Origin: Diploptera punctata
Lineage: Eukaryota; Arthropoda; Insecta; Blattodea; Blaberidae
Length of the DNA: 64,000 nt
Assembly: GCA_030220185.1 (NCBI GenBank)
Contig: JASPKZ010007430.1
Coordinates: forward strand, 124,001-188,000
Direction: 5' to 3'
Below, one piece after another: positions 32,845-44,639 of this stretch (within the stretch, counting starts at the first letter, position 1; each line of letters opens with the position of its first letter). Made by a program: the position numbers and the translations under genes. The notes under the pieces were generated by a model, which saw only the letters and a list, made by a program, of their open reading frames with translations, did not search any database and was not told the origin of the DNA.

Positions 32845-32912
32845 AATATTGAGGTAAGATGTTCAGACTAAAAATAATATAAAACCTCTTAATGTTACTT
32901 CCTATTGTATTT
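32845..32912 (-). repeat. PLE-type terminus and leader remnant
   Basis: TTAATATTGAGGTAAGATG is followed by AAACCTCTTAATGTTACTTC, the terminus and leader (minus strand) shared with the PLE-B elements at 13.1-14.1 kb. Confidence 0.65.
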
Positions 32913-32939
32913 TAAAATACTAGACCAAGTTAAGCATAT

Positions 32940-33250
32940 TTGTCCACAGATGTCATGAATGGTATACGGTCAACATACTGACCCAATGAGACATCTCGCA
33001 GGCAACCAAGGTATTATTAGGATGAGGTCGATAAATTTTGCTTAGAGGCCTTTTTATTCAGGCTTAAGAATCTTTTACGAGTCTGAAAATCTTCAGATTC
33101 AGGATCCATGGCTTAAAGTCCCTCCCGAAGGACTTACTCTTTGGATTTTCCATCCTAAAAAATTACATTGACCCCGGCCGGGTTTGAACCCACAAACCTT
33201 GGGACCAGAGGCAAGGAGCAAAACCACTAGTCCACCACAGCTGACTGATC
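32940..33250 (-). mobile_element. SINE-C, tRNA-derived
   Basis: It has the same body as the 16.6 kb copy (TTTTGCTTAGAGGCC, AGACTTTAAGCC mirror). The degraded minus-strand head around 33170-33250 keeps a GGTTTGAACC box mirror and a CTAGTGGTTTTG A box. Confidence 0.75.
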
Positions 33251-33375
33251 TCTTACAAGACTTGAACTTAGCTATGTTCATGATAAGAAGCATTGGAAAG
33301 AAATCATTGAGAAGGCCAAAGTATTCAACTAAATGAAGCTATAGTGCCTAAAAAAAAAGAATGGAACTCTTCAAT
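33251..33375 (+). repeat. LINE 3' tail fragment
   Basis: The frame near 33280 reads KKHWKEIIEKAKVFN and stops. This is the W(R)-x2-EKAK-FN ending of the LINE family seen at 63.8 kb. Confidence 0.5.
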
Positions 33376-33394
33376 TTCCATTCACTTAACTGAA

Positions 33395-33615
33395 GTCTGT
33401 TGTATTAGCTGAGGTGGTAATATGCCTCCACAGTAGTGGGTCCAAGTTTGATACACAGCATTCATGGGCATGGTCAGAAATTTTAATTGTAAAATTTTCA
33501 ATCTCAGGACTAGGAATAACGATAGTATACACATATACACATGTGGATGTGAAGGGCCAGCAGCCGGCTGGTAAAAGGGCAACCGCTGAAAAGTGAAAGA
33601 CCCTCAATCGGATAC
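33395..33615 (+). mobile_element. SINE with SINE-A tail
   Basis: A divergent tRNA-like head (AGCTGAGGTGGTAATATGCC, GTCCAAGTTTGAT) is joined to the CACATGTGGATGTGAAGGGC tail shared with SINE-A at 2.1 kb, including AACCGCTGAAAAGTG and CCCTCAATCGG. Different heads on one tail suggest related SINE subfamilies. Confidence 0.6.
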
Positions 33616-34500
33616 AATTTTTAATTGCAATATTGTATAACAGATGCTTGGATTATATTCCAAATCTCTCAAAAGTTATATCGAAAAGAAATGTGGTATT
33701 TTTTATAGTGATTCAATGATGGATGGGAGTCATTCCATATCAAGTCAACGAGGCCATATCACCCTCCACTTCCGATTTTGATGGAACTTCAAATTTTTTA
33801 TCTTCTCACACAGTTATGAAAGTATACCAAATTTTATCTCTATCTCAACTGGTTTCTGTTGTATAGGACTTTAAAATATTAGTAAAATAGCCAGTTGTGC
33901 CATTTTGAACCTCCGAAAAGAACTTGTACTTTCAATGATATATATTTGTATCTTTGACATTTACAGTGTTTATTAGTAAGAATTTTCAACTGACATGTGT
34001 ATAAACCTTGTATAAAAGTTATATATGGATTATTAGTAAGAGGGTTTATGTTTATTTGTTTCATAAAAAAATATTTTTAAAAGTTTTTAAAATCTTTTCA
34101 GCACGAAAATGGTGTTTTACAAAAAAATTCATATCTCAAAGAGGCAAAGTCATAACCAAGTCAATTTTTTAAAATTAATCTAAAACATATTTCCTATTTT
34201 AACAAACAACAAAATACTTGGCATTGTATTTTCTTCATTATATAAAAATATTTTTAATTAAACTATTATTTTACTATCGATAGGTCTACCCTTGAGTTTT
34301 ATAGGTACCACATAATAAATTAAACAACACATAGCTACAAATTTGCTTTAAAATATAGAATAATAATTATACGAAAAACAATTATTTAATAGGCCTGTTA
34401 AAAAATCAACATATTAATTGGTAAAATAAGTAGATTAAGTAAATTTAGTTCACTTAAAATATAACTGAAATCAAGAATTATGAGAGAATAAAACGAGTTT
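33616..34500. other. AT-rich region upstream of an unknown repetitive gene
   Basis: The block GTCATTCCATATCAAGTCAA near 33730 looks like part of the same repeat as the gene that follows. No frame is convincing. Confidence 0.35.
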
Positions 34501-34521
34501 AATGGTGAGACATGTTAGAAC

Positions 34522-35500
34522 ATGAAAAAGATAAGTCTGGCTCCATGTGTTCTCGTTTTAGTAGACTTGAGTGAAAACTGCACTTATGTTATTCAACACG
34601 AAATGCAATGTTTCCACTGGACACAAAATAGCTGCTCTCTAAATCTAGTGGTAATTTATACTTGTAATGTGCAAGGAAAGGATCTAATTGTATCAAGTTT
34701 GTGCGTAATCTCAGATGATTTGAAACAAGATGTGGGTTTTGTTTATGAAACCCAAAGAATTGTTGCAAAGTTTTTAAATGACAGGTTTTCCCATGTTCAA
34801 ACTGTGCATGATTTCAGTGATGATTGTGCTGGGCAGTACAAGAACTGTTAAGAACTTCATAAATCTGTGTCACCATTAAAGCGATTCCAACTTAAAGGAT
34901 GGTCTTTTTTTGCCACAAGCCACAGTAAATCTCCATGTGATCAGTGAAATGTCTTCTAACAACGGAAAGTTTGCAGCATGGTCCTGGCAATACAATCACT
35001 AATGTAGATAAAGTTTTGGAGTTTTGCGAATCCAAAGTAGAGAAGATTTTTTTTTCCTGTGAAGAAAGAAAGTTTACCCATGTGCAGACAATTAGAATTC
35101 CATTTCCCATAAAAGAAAACAGTACCTAGTACTCGCAGTTTTCATTGTTTTTCTTCATTGTCAGAAAATGAAATAGGTACAAAAAGGATAAATTCTGATT
35201 TTCAAATTATAGTTTGATATTTAACATTTATGGAAAACAAAAATCTTTCTAAGCAAGTGACTATGGCGCAAATTTGTACAAACTCCTATGTCTTGTGTCT
35301 ATGACAACCATTGGTTTTATGGTCTTGTACTTTCAAAAAATTAAGAAGAGCATGATGTGCAAATCAAGTTTATGCATCTGTTTGGTCCATCTAAAACATT
35401 TTACTGGCCATATCAGAAAGATGATATTTGTTTTGACCCATTAACAGAACATTTTAAGTATTGTGGACCCTCCCACAACTAAAGGCTCAAGAAGGGTATA
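34522..35500 (+). pseudogene. Unrecognised repetitive protein, frame-broken
   Basis: A 109-codon frame (34522-34851) ends SDDCAGQYKNC. Continuing in shifted frames come WSFFATSHSKSPCDQ (about 34903-34950), a CLLTTESLQHGPGNTITNVD segment with LEFCESKVEKIFF (34944-35080), and near 35300-35470 YDNHWFYGLVL, then FMHLFGPSKTFYWPYQKDDI. I have a memory of this motif series (SDGCAGQYKN, FFATSHGKSPCD, HPHGPSxSFYWP) in many uncharacterised, multicopy arthropod proteins. Its function is unknown to me and the copy number suggests a mobile origin. At least three frame breaks make this copy non-functional. It lies in the large DGCR2-like intron, on the opposite strand. Confidence 0.6.
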
Positions 35501-35841
35501 TTACTTTAATAACAAAGATATGAACACTGCAAATAAAAAATTCAACCACCTAATGGAACAAACAAAGAATTAGTAATGAAGGACTTGAAAAATAGAAAAC
35601 AATTTTTATGATAAGTTGTAAAATTATTATGCTTCTCTTGACTTTAATTTGACAATGAAATATTGTACCAAATGCATACTATTTCTAAAATATATTTTTT
35701 TACAGGAAATGTAATTTTATGGATTTTTAATGCAATTTTATTCACGAGCAAGTTCCTTCACAAAATTGCAATACTACATGCTAATTGGTTTCATAATACA
35801 CTATTTTAAATCTTATTTTACTATATATATACACACAATAG

Positions 35842-36185
35842 TCCACCGCTGTGGTCTCGAGGTAGCATGCTGCTTTGACACGCAGCGGGCCCGGGTTCGA
35901 TCCCCGGTCGGGGCAGTTTTTCTGGGTGAGGTTTTTCCTCACCTGTAAGACAAATGGTCCCCGAAATCATATGGCCATCATCATCATCATCCTTCTCATT
36001 ACCATCATCATCATCAACATCATCCTTCTCATTATCATCATCATCATCATCATCATCCTTCACCGGTGTGGAAAGCAACGGGAAGCTACCACACCTTAAA
36101 TTCCCTAGAAAAGCTGCAAGCATATTATGAAAATGCCATGATTGCAGTGAAGGACCTGCCTTCAGGCAGGATTACTATGGATGGA
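35842..36185 (+). mobile_element. SINE-E, tRNA-derived
   Basis: The head CCACCGCTGTGGTCTCGAGG with B box GGGTTCGATCCCCGG leads into a GTGAGGTTTTTCCTCACCTG hairpin, a (CAT)n stretch and the end block GACCTGCCTTCAGGCAGGAT. Copies lie at 40018 (plus), 44222 (minus) and 60245 (plus). The parent tRNA is not fixed. Confidence 0.85.
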
Positions 36186-36374
36186 TATACACAATATTGA
36201 CGGAGCCTATTCTATGTTGATTTACTTGCATGCAATGAACTGTTATTTGTGTCCTTGAAATAGTTTTCTGTCTGTTTTCATTTTGGTTACTTGGTGCATC
36301 CATGTTAATAGTATGTATTTTATATTCAATGAGAAGTGTTAAATTAATAATAAAATCGTCAGTATGTATTTTGT

Positions 36375-36584
36375 TTATATTTCATTATGGTAGCTTGCAA
36401 GATAGTGATTTTCGCATATAATTTCATTCTGGTTATATTTATTATAATTTACACAATTAATGCACTTGTACTGATTTGGAAATGCATTACATTCCTTCAT
36501 ACTATGTTCCCCCGAACAAAGTGGAGAACATAGAGAACCGATAGAGGCGCCTCTCTGTGTTAATTTTTTACAATTTAACGCCAT
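36375..36584 (-). pseudogene. Zinc-knuckle peptide, probably LINE ORF1 remnant
   Basis: The minus-strand frame has CSGEHSMKEC, then YKCINC and ENHYLASYHNE. The C-x4-H-x4-C and C-x2-C spacing resembles the zinc knuckles of LINE ORF1 proteins. The piece is 69 codons without flanking support. Confidence 0.4.
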
Positions 36585-36589
36585 CTAAA

Positions 36590-37009
36590 TTTGACCGGGA
36601 CATAATATCAAACAGGCCACGCTGCCTCAGTCACGGTGGCTCAGTTGCATGAAGAGTATCCTATCCACTCCCGTCCATTTAAAACTAAAATTGAAAGCTC
36701 AACACAAGCAATGCTATTTTATAAACAATTTTCGCATGTTTTAATTCTTGCTCTTCTCAGAAAAAAAATTACAAGGAATCTGCCAACTTTTCAGATGTCT
36801 TTAACTATAAATTATTTTCAGTTTTTTTTTTTCAGAAATCATTAAAAAAGTTAACTAAAATAATTTATATTATTTCCTAAGCATTTATTAAAAACGTAGA
36901 TGAACATAGTAGATAAAGTAAATCACTAATTATTAGGAAGTCATTGAAAAAATTATACAACAAAAACATTGACAAATTTTTTGTAATTCTTTTTCAAAAG
37001 AAATAACAA
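36590..37009. other. Intron sequence, nothing recognised
   Basis: AT-rich; the 69-codon plus frame shows no domain. Confidence 0.3.
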
Positions 37010-37013
37010 TTAA

Positions 37014-38002
37014 CCTTTTGACCGCCGAGTTTCCCTTTTGCCAGCTGGACTGTGGGTGCCAGGTTTTTTAAATTTAAAGTACTACGCCATACTATATAAT
37101 ATTAATGTATATAAAGTAAAATTAACTATCTACATGCCATGCTAAATTGAATTTAAACTCACTATTATACATTTATTTGATGGTTAGACGGTGTTGCTTC
37201 CACTCGTAAAGATCCCAGGTTCGAATTCAGCACGGCGTCTTTATTGGAATTTGTTATCACTATCACTAAACATTTTTCCTATTGAATAATTTTGATGGCA
37301 TTATCACTAAACACTTATAATATTAAAATTGTTGAACATTTTTTATGGTCCTGGGTTCGAATCAATTCCTGTCAAACAGCTGTTTTATGCCACGTGTTTC
37401 GTCTGGCGCGACACTCCCACCACTGTCACTCACACCCAGTTCATTTAGGTCTACATTACTTGCTTTACTATTTATTGGCTTAGATTGTAATAATATTCTC
37501 TTAGAAACAGGACTAGTATCACATTCGTCAAACGAGTAACCATTTGATGACCTGTTACTGTCACTCTCGTCTTCTGAAAAACTGACACAATAAACTCGCG
37601 TATTGTATTTTCGTCAACTTTGAGATATGAATCACTGTGTTTCACAGCACCACCTACCCCTTGGCAGGTATCTTTTCAACTAAAAATAAAATAAATAAAG
37701 AGAAAATCCTGAAATTGCAACATTTCATAGCAAAAAAAAAAGGCCTTGTAACATGAATATACACCCTCCTTTAGAAAATCCATTTACAACTAGCCTGTAC
37801 CGTTATTCTGTAAGGGATGTGCAAACTATTGCTAAGAAAGGATGTACAAACACAGAACGAAAAATAATTTTAGTTTATTAAAGTAAAAACTTCAGGAAAA
37901 AAATATTTAAAATAATAAGATTGAAAACCGGAGCCTGCCGGGCGTGGCGTACAGCTGTACACACACTTTCACCGGCGCACGCCAGGCATGGCGTTCAAAA
38001 GG
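37014..38002 (-). mobile_element. piggyBac-type deletion derivative
   Basis: TTAA lies at both ends (37010-37013, 38003-38006). The termini CCTTTTGACCGCCGAG and (minus strand) CCTTTTGAACGCCATG are inverted repeats. The minus strand around 37430-37600 encodes an acidic Ser/Asp-rich stretch (FSEDESDSNRSSNGYSFDE), as in piggyBac N-termini. A tRNA-like SINE-F fragment sits at 37170-37250. The catalytic domain is missing. Confidence 0.75.
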
Positions 38003-38006
38003 TTAA

Positions 38007-39064
38007 AAATGCAAAATTATTTACAAAGTAACATTTCTTGTGTCATTTCTATTAGGAAGTATCAAACAGGATCTGGATAACGTATATGCTATGGCAGTAC
38101 CGTTGGACGAGCCTGGTGTAATGAGTAGTAATATGCTCTTTTGTGTTTTAAGAAAAAGTAATTTAAGTACTGGCATAATAAAAAATAAACAAATTATTTA
38201 TAGATAATGAACATTTAAAAATACCTTAAGTTTAGAAGAATCCTAACTGAAACGTATGCATCATTTCTCTAATCTGAACGTTTTTATCATGTTTATATGT
38301 GAATGTGCGCATATTAACTCTTAACCAGACTTGTCACGATTAGTTTGTTTTTAAAAACGAAATAACACTAATTTGATTTTATAACAACACTAATTCATTT
38401 ATTGTTTTGAATTAATATTAATATTTCACAAAAAATTTTATACATTTTATGATCACTATAGGAAGTACATTATTCAAGAGAAATAGAATTTTCTCAATGA
38501 AATTACTGTAAACACTTAAGTCACATACATAGTTCAAGATTCAATAATTCTACAGTACACATAATTATTTTTTTATGTAACAATATAGTCTATTTGCACA
38601 TTTAGTTATTATTGCCTGATAAGCCTTCCGAATCCATTAATGGAATCACTTACCTTTACTTTTTACTTAGGGAATCTAACAGTTCATTATAGAAGAAATT
38701 CAATGTATATTCTCCATAATGCAATAGACTGAGAATGCCATTGGCCTACCAGCCAACTGTTGTCCCAACATCTACATGTGAGAAGAAACCAAACAGTTTG
38801 ACTATTTTAGTCTTAAACATTTTTTTTAATTTTCACATTATTACCAAGAAATCACTGAATAGTCAAAGGTCAGGTCAAATTATTTTTGATAAAAGACTCA
38901 GTTGTCTGAACAGTTAGGTTCTCTAAGTAATTACCATCACTTCATATTAAGATTTTTTGCACATATTAAATAAGTATAGAGGTGCAGAAAGTTCTCAACA
39001 AGATAGATGTAACAATGAATTCAAATTTATGTAACACAATATTAACATAATTAATTTGTTTATA
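38007..39064. other. AT-rich intron sequence
   Basis: Only a short SINE-A tail remnant (minus strand) at 38738-38790 is recognisable. Confidence 0.4.
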
Positions 39065-39325
39065 TATTAAATTTGGGAATTTTTAACATTATGAGGTTCA
39101 ATTAATAAGAATTAAATGAATTGTGGTTTCTTCTTACCTCATACTTCTATTTTTTTTAAACAAAGCACTGCAGTATCGGCGACCCATTGTCATCATCGTC
39201 AGCTGAGTCGTGAAAACAGCTGACAATGACGACAATGGATCGCCGATACTGCAGTGCTGTGTTTAAAAAACATAGAAGTATGAGGTAAGAAGAAATCACA
39301 ATTCATTTAATTCTTAATAATTAAT
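39065..39325. mobile_element. Palindromic element, hammerhead-like
   Basis: The leader TTAACATTATGAGGTTCAAT is at 39085-39104. Arms at about 39105-39205 and 39215-39320 mirror each other through CTTACCTCATACTTCTA. The minus strand of the left arm has CTGACGA, GATAC, TGCA and GTG in hammerhead order, so the catalytic boxes are partly lost. Confidence 0.7.
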
Positions 39326-40010
39326 TTGTTTTTTCTAAATCATGAGCACATTTCTGTATAGTCCATAATGTACTGGTATGTTCTTGCAATAAATTTTTTG
39401 TTAATGTTCTTGAAGGAGAACCTCATTGCACCTACTGTAGAGTCTGGAAAAAAAAAATTGTATATGACAACTTTTAAAATACCCCAAAATTGCCTGCACA
39501 ATTGTGTCAATTGTGCTCTTATGTTTTGTTTTAAATAATATTAGTATTTTAAAGTTTTTGTAACAATTATTCTAATTCTCTTCTTTACAAATCTTAATTA
39601 TCTATTTATTTCCAATTGATTTTAGAGTCATGTTGTTTTTCAAGCAATAATGATGTTTCAATGCAGCCAAATAAAATTCCAAAGTTCCTATAATAATTTC
39701 CATTGCAGCTAACATATAACTTTTAAGTTTCAATTTTCTATACTATATATTGATGGTGGGCAATGAAAACATTGTAACTCCATGTTGGTAAATTTTACAG
39801 GAAAACAAATAACTGTTTTAAATAATTATGAAAATTGATAAGCAATAGTTCCCAAATATTTTACTACAGAATATAAGTCACGTTATTAATAAATTTGTAG
39901 CCCGTGTTCCCAACAGATTATGCATCACAAATTTCTGTGTTGGCAAATGGAGTTAGATGATTTTCAATGATTGATGGAGTTATGAGGTTTTCATTGCCTA
40001 CTGTTGATAT
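39326..40010. other. AT-rich intron sequence
   Basis: A lone leader-like GGAGTTATGAGGTTTTCAT at 39973-39991 abuts the following SINE. Nothing else is seen. Confidence 0.4.
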
Positions 40011-40017
40011 GATCAGT

Positions 40018-40340
40018 CCATCGCTGTGGTCTCAAGGTAGCGTGCTGCCTTGTCATGCAGCGGGCCCGGGTTAGATTCCCGGTCAGGACAGGCTTCTGGG
40101 TGAGTTTTTTTCGGGGTTTTACCTCACCTGTAAGACAAATGTCAGGAAGCTTAGAGCTCAACAGTCCCCGAAAATCATCCGGCCATCATCCTTATCATTA
40201 TCATCATCCTTTACCAGTGTGGAAAGCAACGGGAAGCTACCATACCTATAATTCTTCAGTAAAGCTGCAAAGCATAGCATGTAAATGCTATGAATGCAGT
40301 GAAAGATCTGCCCTCGGGCAGAATTTCTATGGATGAATAT
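40018..40340 (+). mobile_element. SINE-E, tRNA-derived
   Basis: It has the same head, GGTTTTACCTCACCTGTAAG hairpin and CTGCCCTCGGGCAG end as other SINE-E copies. A TAGATTCCC change weakens the B box. Confidence 0.85.
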
Positions 40341-40599
40341 ATGATGAAACTCCTACGTACGACAAAACTAAGGTTAGAGTGATTATTTGTATTTCAGCTA
40401 GTTTTTATGTTTAAGACTTCAATATTGGGGCATTTCTTCTGTAGGCCTAGTTGGTAATGAGCTGTTGACTGTATCATGTGTTTCTAAATTGTATCCACTT
40501 TTATTTAGTGGTGCATGAAGTCTACTTTGGATTTAGAAAATTTTCTTTGTCACATAATGAAAACTTTATCCTTAAATTCAGAAAAAACTGTAGATTAAC

Positions 40600-41520
40600 G
40601 TAACCAATGCATTTTCTAAGTTCTACAGAATAATAGTGTGCATGCACAGATGCTTATGGAACCACATATCTGTGAAATATTAATAATCATCTTCGCAATT
40701 AATTTCCATACATTTTATTAAAAATGGATGCATACTAACTTGCTCCAACATCTGACCAAATAAATTGCACATATAGTAATTAATATACTCTGATCTACTT
40801 TGATGTACACTAACTTGTCAAATTGGAACCTTACAAAACAAAATGGATGAACATCAATTTCTTAAAATATGTTTTGGAATTAATGGCGAATGTTGGTCAT
40901 ATCTATTTCACATATATGTGAAGTTACATGGTAGAGTTACATTGTGCAATTGCATGTACTGTGCATACTAAAGTTCTACACTGTATTCTTGTAATTCTGT
41001 TGTACTATGTACTTCTGCCTTTATTAACATTTTGTACTATTTAAACTTTTTACGATACTTATAACATTTTTTTACAATTAGGCCTATTAAATATTTATTT
41101 ATGTACGCAATGATTTCTGCAAAGTTCTACAGAACCACAGTGTGCATGTGCAAGATGTGCAAATGCTTAATGTAATGTCCACAAGATATTTGTGAAATCA
41201 CTGTTACCAACATTCGCAATTAATTTCACATCATATTTCAAGAATTTATCTTCATTTTGTTAGGTTAGTATTAGAGTTAGTAAGTGTTTACATCATTTAT
41301 TAAATAATATTTTTATTTTTGTTACGAAGAGAAAAGTTAGTATACATCCATTTCTAATAATCATTTGGGAATTTATTGCATCGTATCAATTTCCCAGCTG
41401 TAGTGCCATCTAGCGACAACTCTATAAATGTGTGCACAGCTTTCCCATGCACACTGTTATTCTGTAGGTCAATTTATTATGGAAATCAAACTAAAGTTTT
41501 TTCTTAGATTATATTACGCT
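40600..41520 (+). repeat. Dispersed repeat R, copy 1
   Basis: It shares with 43.6-44.1, 47.8-48.4 and 50.3-51.1 kb the series TTATTAACATTTTGTACTAT, TTATAACATTT, GGGAATTTATTGCA, GCCATCTAGCG and a final TATTCTGTAGGTCAA-like end. There is no coding frame. I cannot class it. Confidence 0.5.
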
Positions 41521-42640
41521 AAGCATGTAAAGTGGAGGTAGTAGCACATATTCATAATACACTTTATTTACTTACCTACAATTTTATACTTCTTCAGTTA
41601 TTTGCATGCCACTTCCCAATCACTGCCATAAGAAGTTACGCCCATAAGGTTTGATCCTGACAGCCTGATTTATTCTGTAAAAGAAATATTGAGTAATCAG
41701 TACACATTAAAATATTATAGGTTAGAGATAAATGTGAGCCATTGATTATAGTTTCTCTAAAGTATGGTATTCTATTTAAACATAAGCATGAAAATGTCAT
41801 GACGTAAACCAATGCACCACACATACCATTTTACATAATTAATGTATCATAGTTTTTATTTCAAAGCACTTTTTTAAAAAGTAAACCATATAACCTATTT
41901 CAGAAAAAAGAAACCATATATGCAATCATTGACTTACCTTCCATTATGTATATTCTTCGGCTTCACTTTCTGCATCAAATTGTAGTAAATTATAATTTAG
42001 GAATTAACTTCGATGCAGTAAAAATATAACTTTATTCAATTTTAATTTTCTCTCCATCGTAAGAGAATTACGTTAATTAACTTCATTAATCCAATTTTCA
42101 ATCGTCCAATCAGAAATTCAAATTTATTTTAATAATCCAATAAGAATATTAGAGTTCAAGCATAGAGGAAGTAATTCCTCTATGGCTTAGAGTTGACTAC
42201 AGTGCCATCTGAAGATGACCAGGGTACTAGCGGCCAAAAAATTATGTAAAATCTCCCTATAAAGTTTCATTAGGCTGGTGGAGAAGTTAGAAGATCGGTA
42301 ATCCCGTGCTCTGTGGTTATATCGGCAATAGTTGAAACATCTGTTAACACTGATATAATCCTCTATATTACAGATTTGCCAATCAATTTTAAGTTTTGTG
42401 TTCAGGATATTTTTTCTCATCTCAGAACCTACTCAGACAAAAAAAAAACAGATCTGGCCCAAATTCTATACATCTGAGACCATGATAATCCGAATATGGA
42501 TGAAAACAAATCAAGATCTATGTCATTTCTTGAACTCTTTACCAATCATAGATACCACCACGAAGTGTGTAAAGTGAAAATGTATCACGACCCAAATGAA
42601 ACATGTGTTTGTGAACTGTGGTAACAATCCTGTGATAACT
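41521..42640. other. AT-rich intron sequence
   Basis: No gene or element end is recognised. The short minus frames at 41636 and 42187 show no domain. Confidence 0.35.
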
Positions 42641-42644
42641 ACAA

Positions 42645-43370
42645 AGTGTCCCAAATTGATGTATACACTCTTTTGAAACGTTATTTCTCAGCAACAAAAT
42701 GAGACAGAAATACAATTTTTGTTGTATATGATCCACAAGGCACTACTGGAAAAGCATAGCAACATGTTCATCGATCTTCATGTCTTTATAAACAATGGTG
42801 GCAAGATTATCATTCGATGAACATAAGTGGATACTGAAGTATTATTGGGAAGTGGAGAATGTTGTTGAAGTGCAACAACATTGGATGGTAGAATTCGGTA
42901 CACCACCACCACCAAGGGTATCAATAACAAGAATCCAAGACAAGTTTGAAGACGATGGAACGGTGACTGCATGAATGCAAAAGTACTCTCGTTATCAGTT
43001 GAACGTCTTTCTTCCACACCAACCTTTCAACACATCTTGCACCGTTCAATCGTCTTCAAACTTGTCTCAGATTCTTGTTATTGTTACCCTTGTTGGTGGT
43101 GGTGTCTCAAATTCAACCATCCAACGTCGTTGCATTTCAACAACATTCTCCACTTTCAAATAACACTTCAGTATCTACTTACATTCATCGAATGATAATC
43201 TCGCCCCATTGTTGTTTATAAAGATGTGAAGATTGATGAACATGTTGCTATGCTTTTCCATTGCCTTGTGGATCATACACAACAAAAATTGTATTTCTGT
43301 CTCATTTCGTTGCTGAGAAATAATGTTTCAAAGAGTGTATACATCAATTTGGGACACTCTGTATATGCAA
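42645..43370. mobile_element. Mariner-type foldback element
   Basis: Two inverted arms (about 42645-42975 and 43035-43370) each begin with a terminal repeat containing GTGTCCCAAATTGATGTATA. Each arm encodes the N-terminal DNA-binding region of an insect mariner-like transposase: ARLSFDEHKWILKYYWEVEN and TPPPPRVSITRIQDKFEDDG on the plus strand, and a broken copy on the minus strand. Residues RRSTDNEST just past the helix-turn-helix are seen at the centre. The catalytic domain is absent. The element is two 5' ends joined head to head. Confidence 0.75.
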
Positions 43371-43599
43371 AAAAAAAACAAACCAGGTGTTTGACAGACC
43401 TATAAACTTGCAAAGTTTGTGCATTTTTCTTTAAAAATTTGCAAAGAAAAATTTATGGAAGAAGAAACCAGTACTTCTGCCTGTTAACACCATGTAAGAA
43501 GCGGAAGTATAATAAACCTGTGACAAAATTTTGACCCTCTCCAAGAAGAAACCATTCAACATCACATTTATAAATATTGTACAAGAAAAGGGCTCAATA

Positions 43600-44060
43600 T
43601 AGATTAGTTCTCACTATGTACATCATGCAATATTCATATGACACTATTGCACTATTTACTTCTTCCATTTCTACTAACATTTTCTATTATTTTAACATTT
43701 TCTAACAATTTTTTAAAATATCATCAACAGATGTCAGTCCAGTATGACCAACCTTCACAATAAGAAATTGCACTACTAATTTTTTATTTTGTTTGGTTAA
43801 GAAGGCATAAGTTAGTGTAGACCAAATTAGTTTGTAGTTTATTGTAATAATATGTAAATGAATTACTTTATTAGGTTATGACAAAAAATATGTGTTAATG
43901 TACATCCCTGTTTAATAGCACGTTTGGGAATTTATTGCGAAGGTTAGTAATACCAACTGCATAGAACGTCCTGCCATCTATAGAGCAAGTTCATAACTTT
44001 TGCGCATGTGCACTACTATTCTGCAGTACTTAGAAAAATTCATAAAGAGACTTAAACTAT
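43600..44060 (+). repeat. Dispersed repeat R, copy 2
   Basis: It aligns with copy 1 over TTTCTATTATTTTAACATTT, GTTTGGGAATTTATTGCGAA, CTGCCATCTATAGAGCAAG and GCACTACTATTCTGCAG. Confidence 0.5.
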
Positions 44061-44221
44061 GTTTTCCCCTTTAAAATAGTTAGTTTCTCATAAAAGTGTG
44101 AACCATTTCTATGGTTCTTCATTCTCATTAAGGTGTATCTCTGATTTCATTGGCATAACTTCATAAAATTTAATGGAGATGACAGACATTATAGCTCTGT
44201 GATGTATATTTTTGAGAAATA

Positions 44222-44550
44222 TTCATCCATAGTAATTCTGCCCAAGGGCAAGTCTTTCACTGCGATAATAGCATTTTCATGCTATGCTTTGCACCTTTAC
44301 TAGGGAATTATAGGTGTGGTAGCTTCCCGTTGCTTTCCACACCAGTGAAGGATGATGATGATGATGATAAGGATGATAGTGATGGCCGGATGATTTTCGG
44401 AGACCGTTGGGCCCTAAGCATTCTGACATTTGTCTAACAGGTGAGGAAAAACCCCGAAAAAACCTCACCCAGGAGCCTGTCCCTACCGGAAATTGAACCC
44501 GGGCCCGCTGCGTGACAAGGCAGCATACTACCTCGAGACCACAGCGGCAG
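44222..44550 (-). mobile_element. SINE-E, tRNA-derived
   Basis: A minus-strand copy with head GCCGCTGTGGTCTCGAGG near 44550, B box GGTTCAATTTCCGG, the TGAGGTTTTTTCGGGG hairpin and the CTTGCCCTTGGGCAG end. Confidence 0.85.
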
Positions 44551-44639
44551 AAATATATGAGGGGTAAATTAAAAAAAAAAAGTAGTTTAGCTAGACGAAA
44601 CATATGTTAATGCAAGATATTATCATAAAAGGATGAGCT

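Noticed and set aside
35960..36060. Acidic Asp-rich minus-strand frame
   Set aside because: Produced by the (CAT)n stretch of SINE-E.
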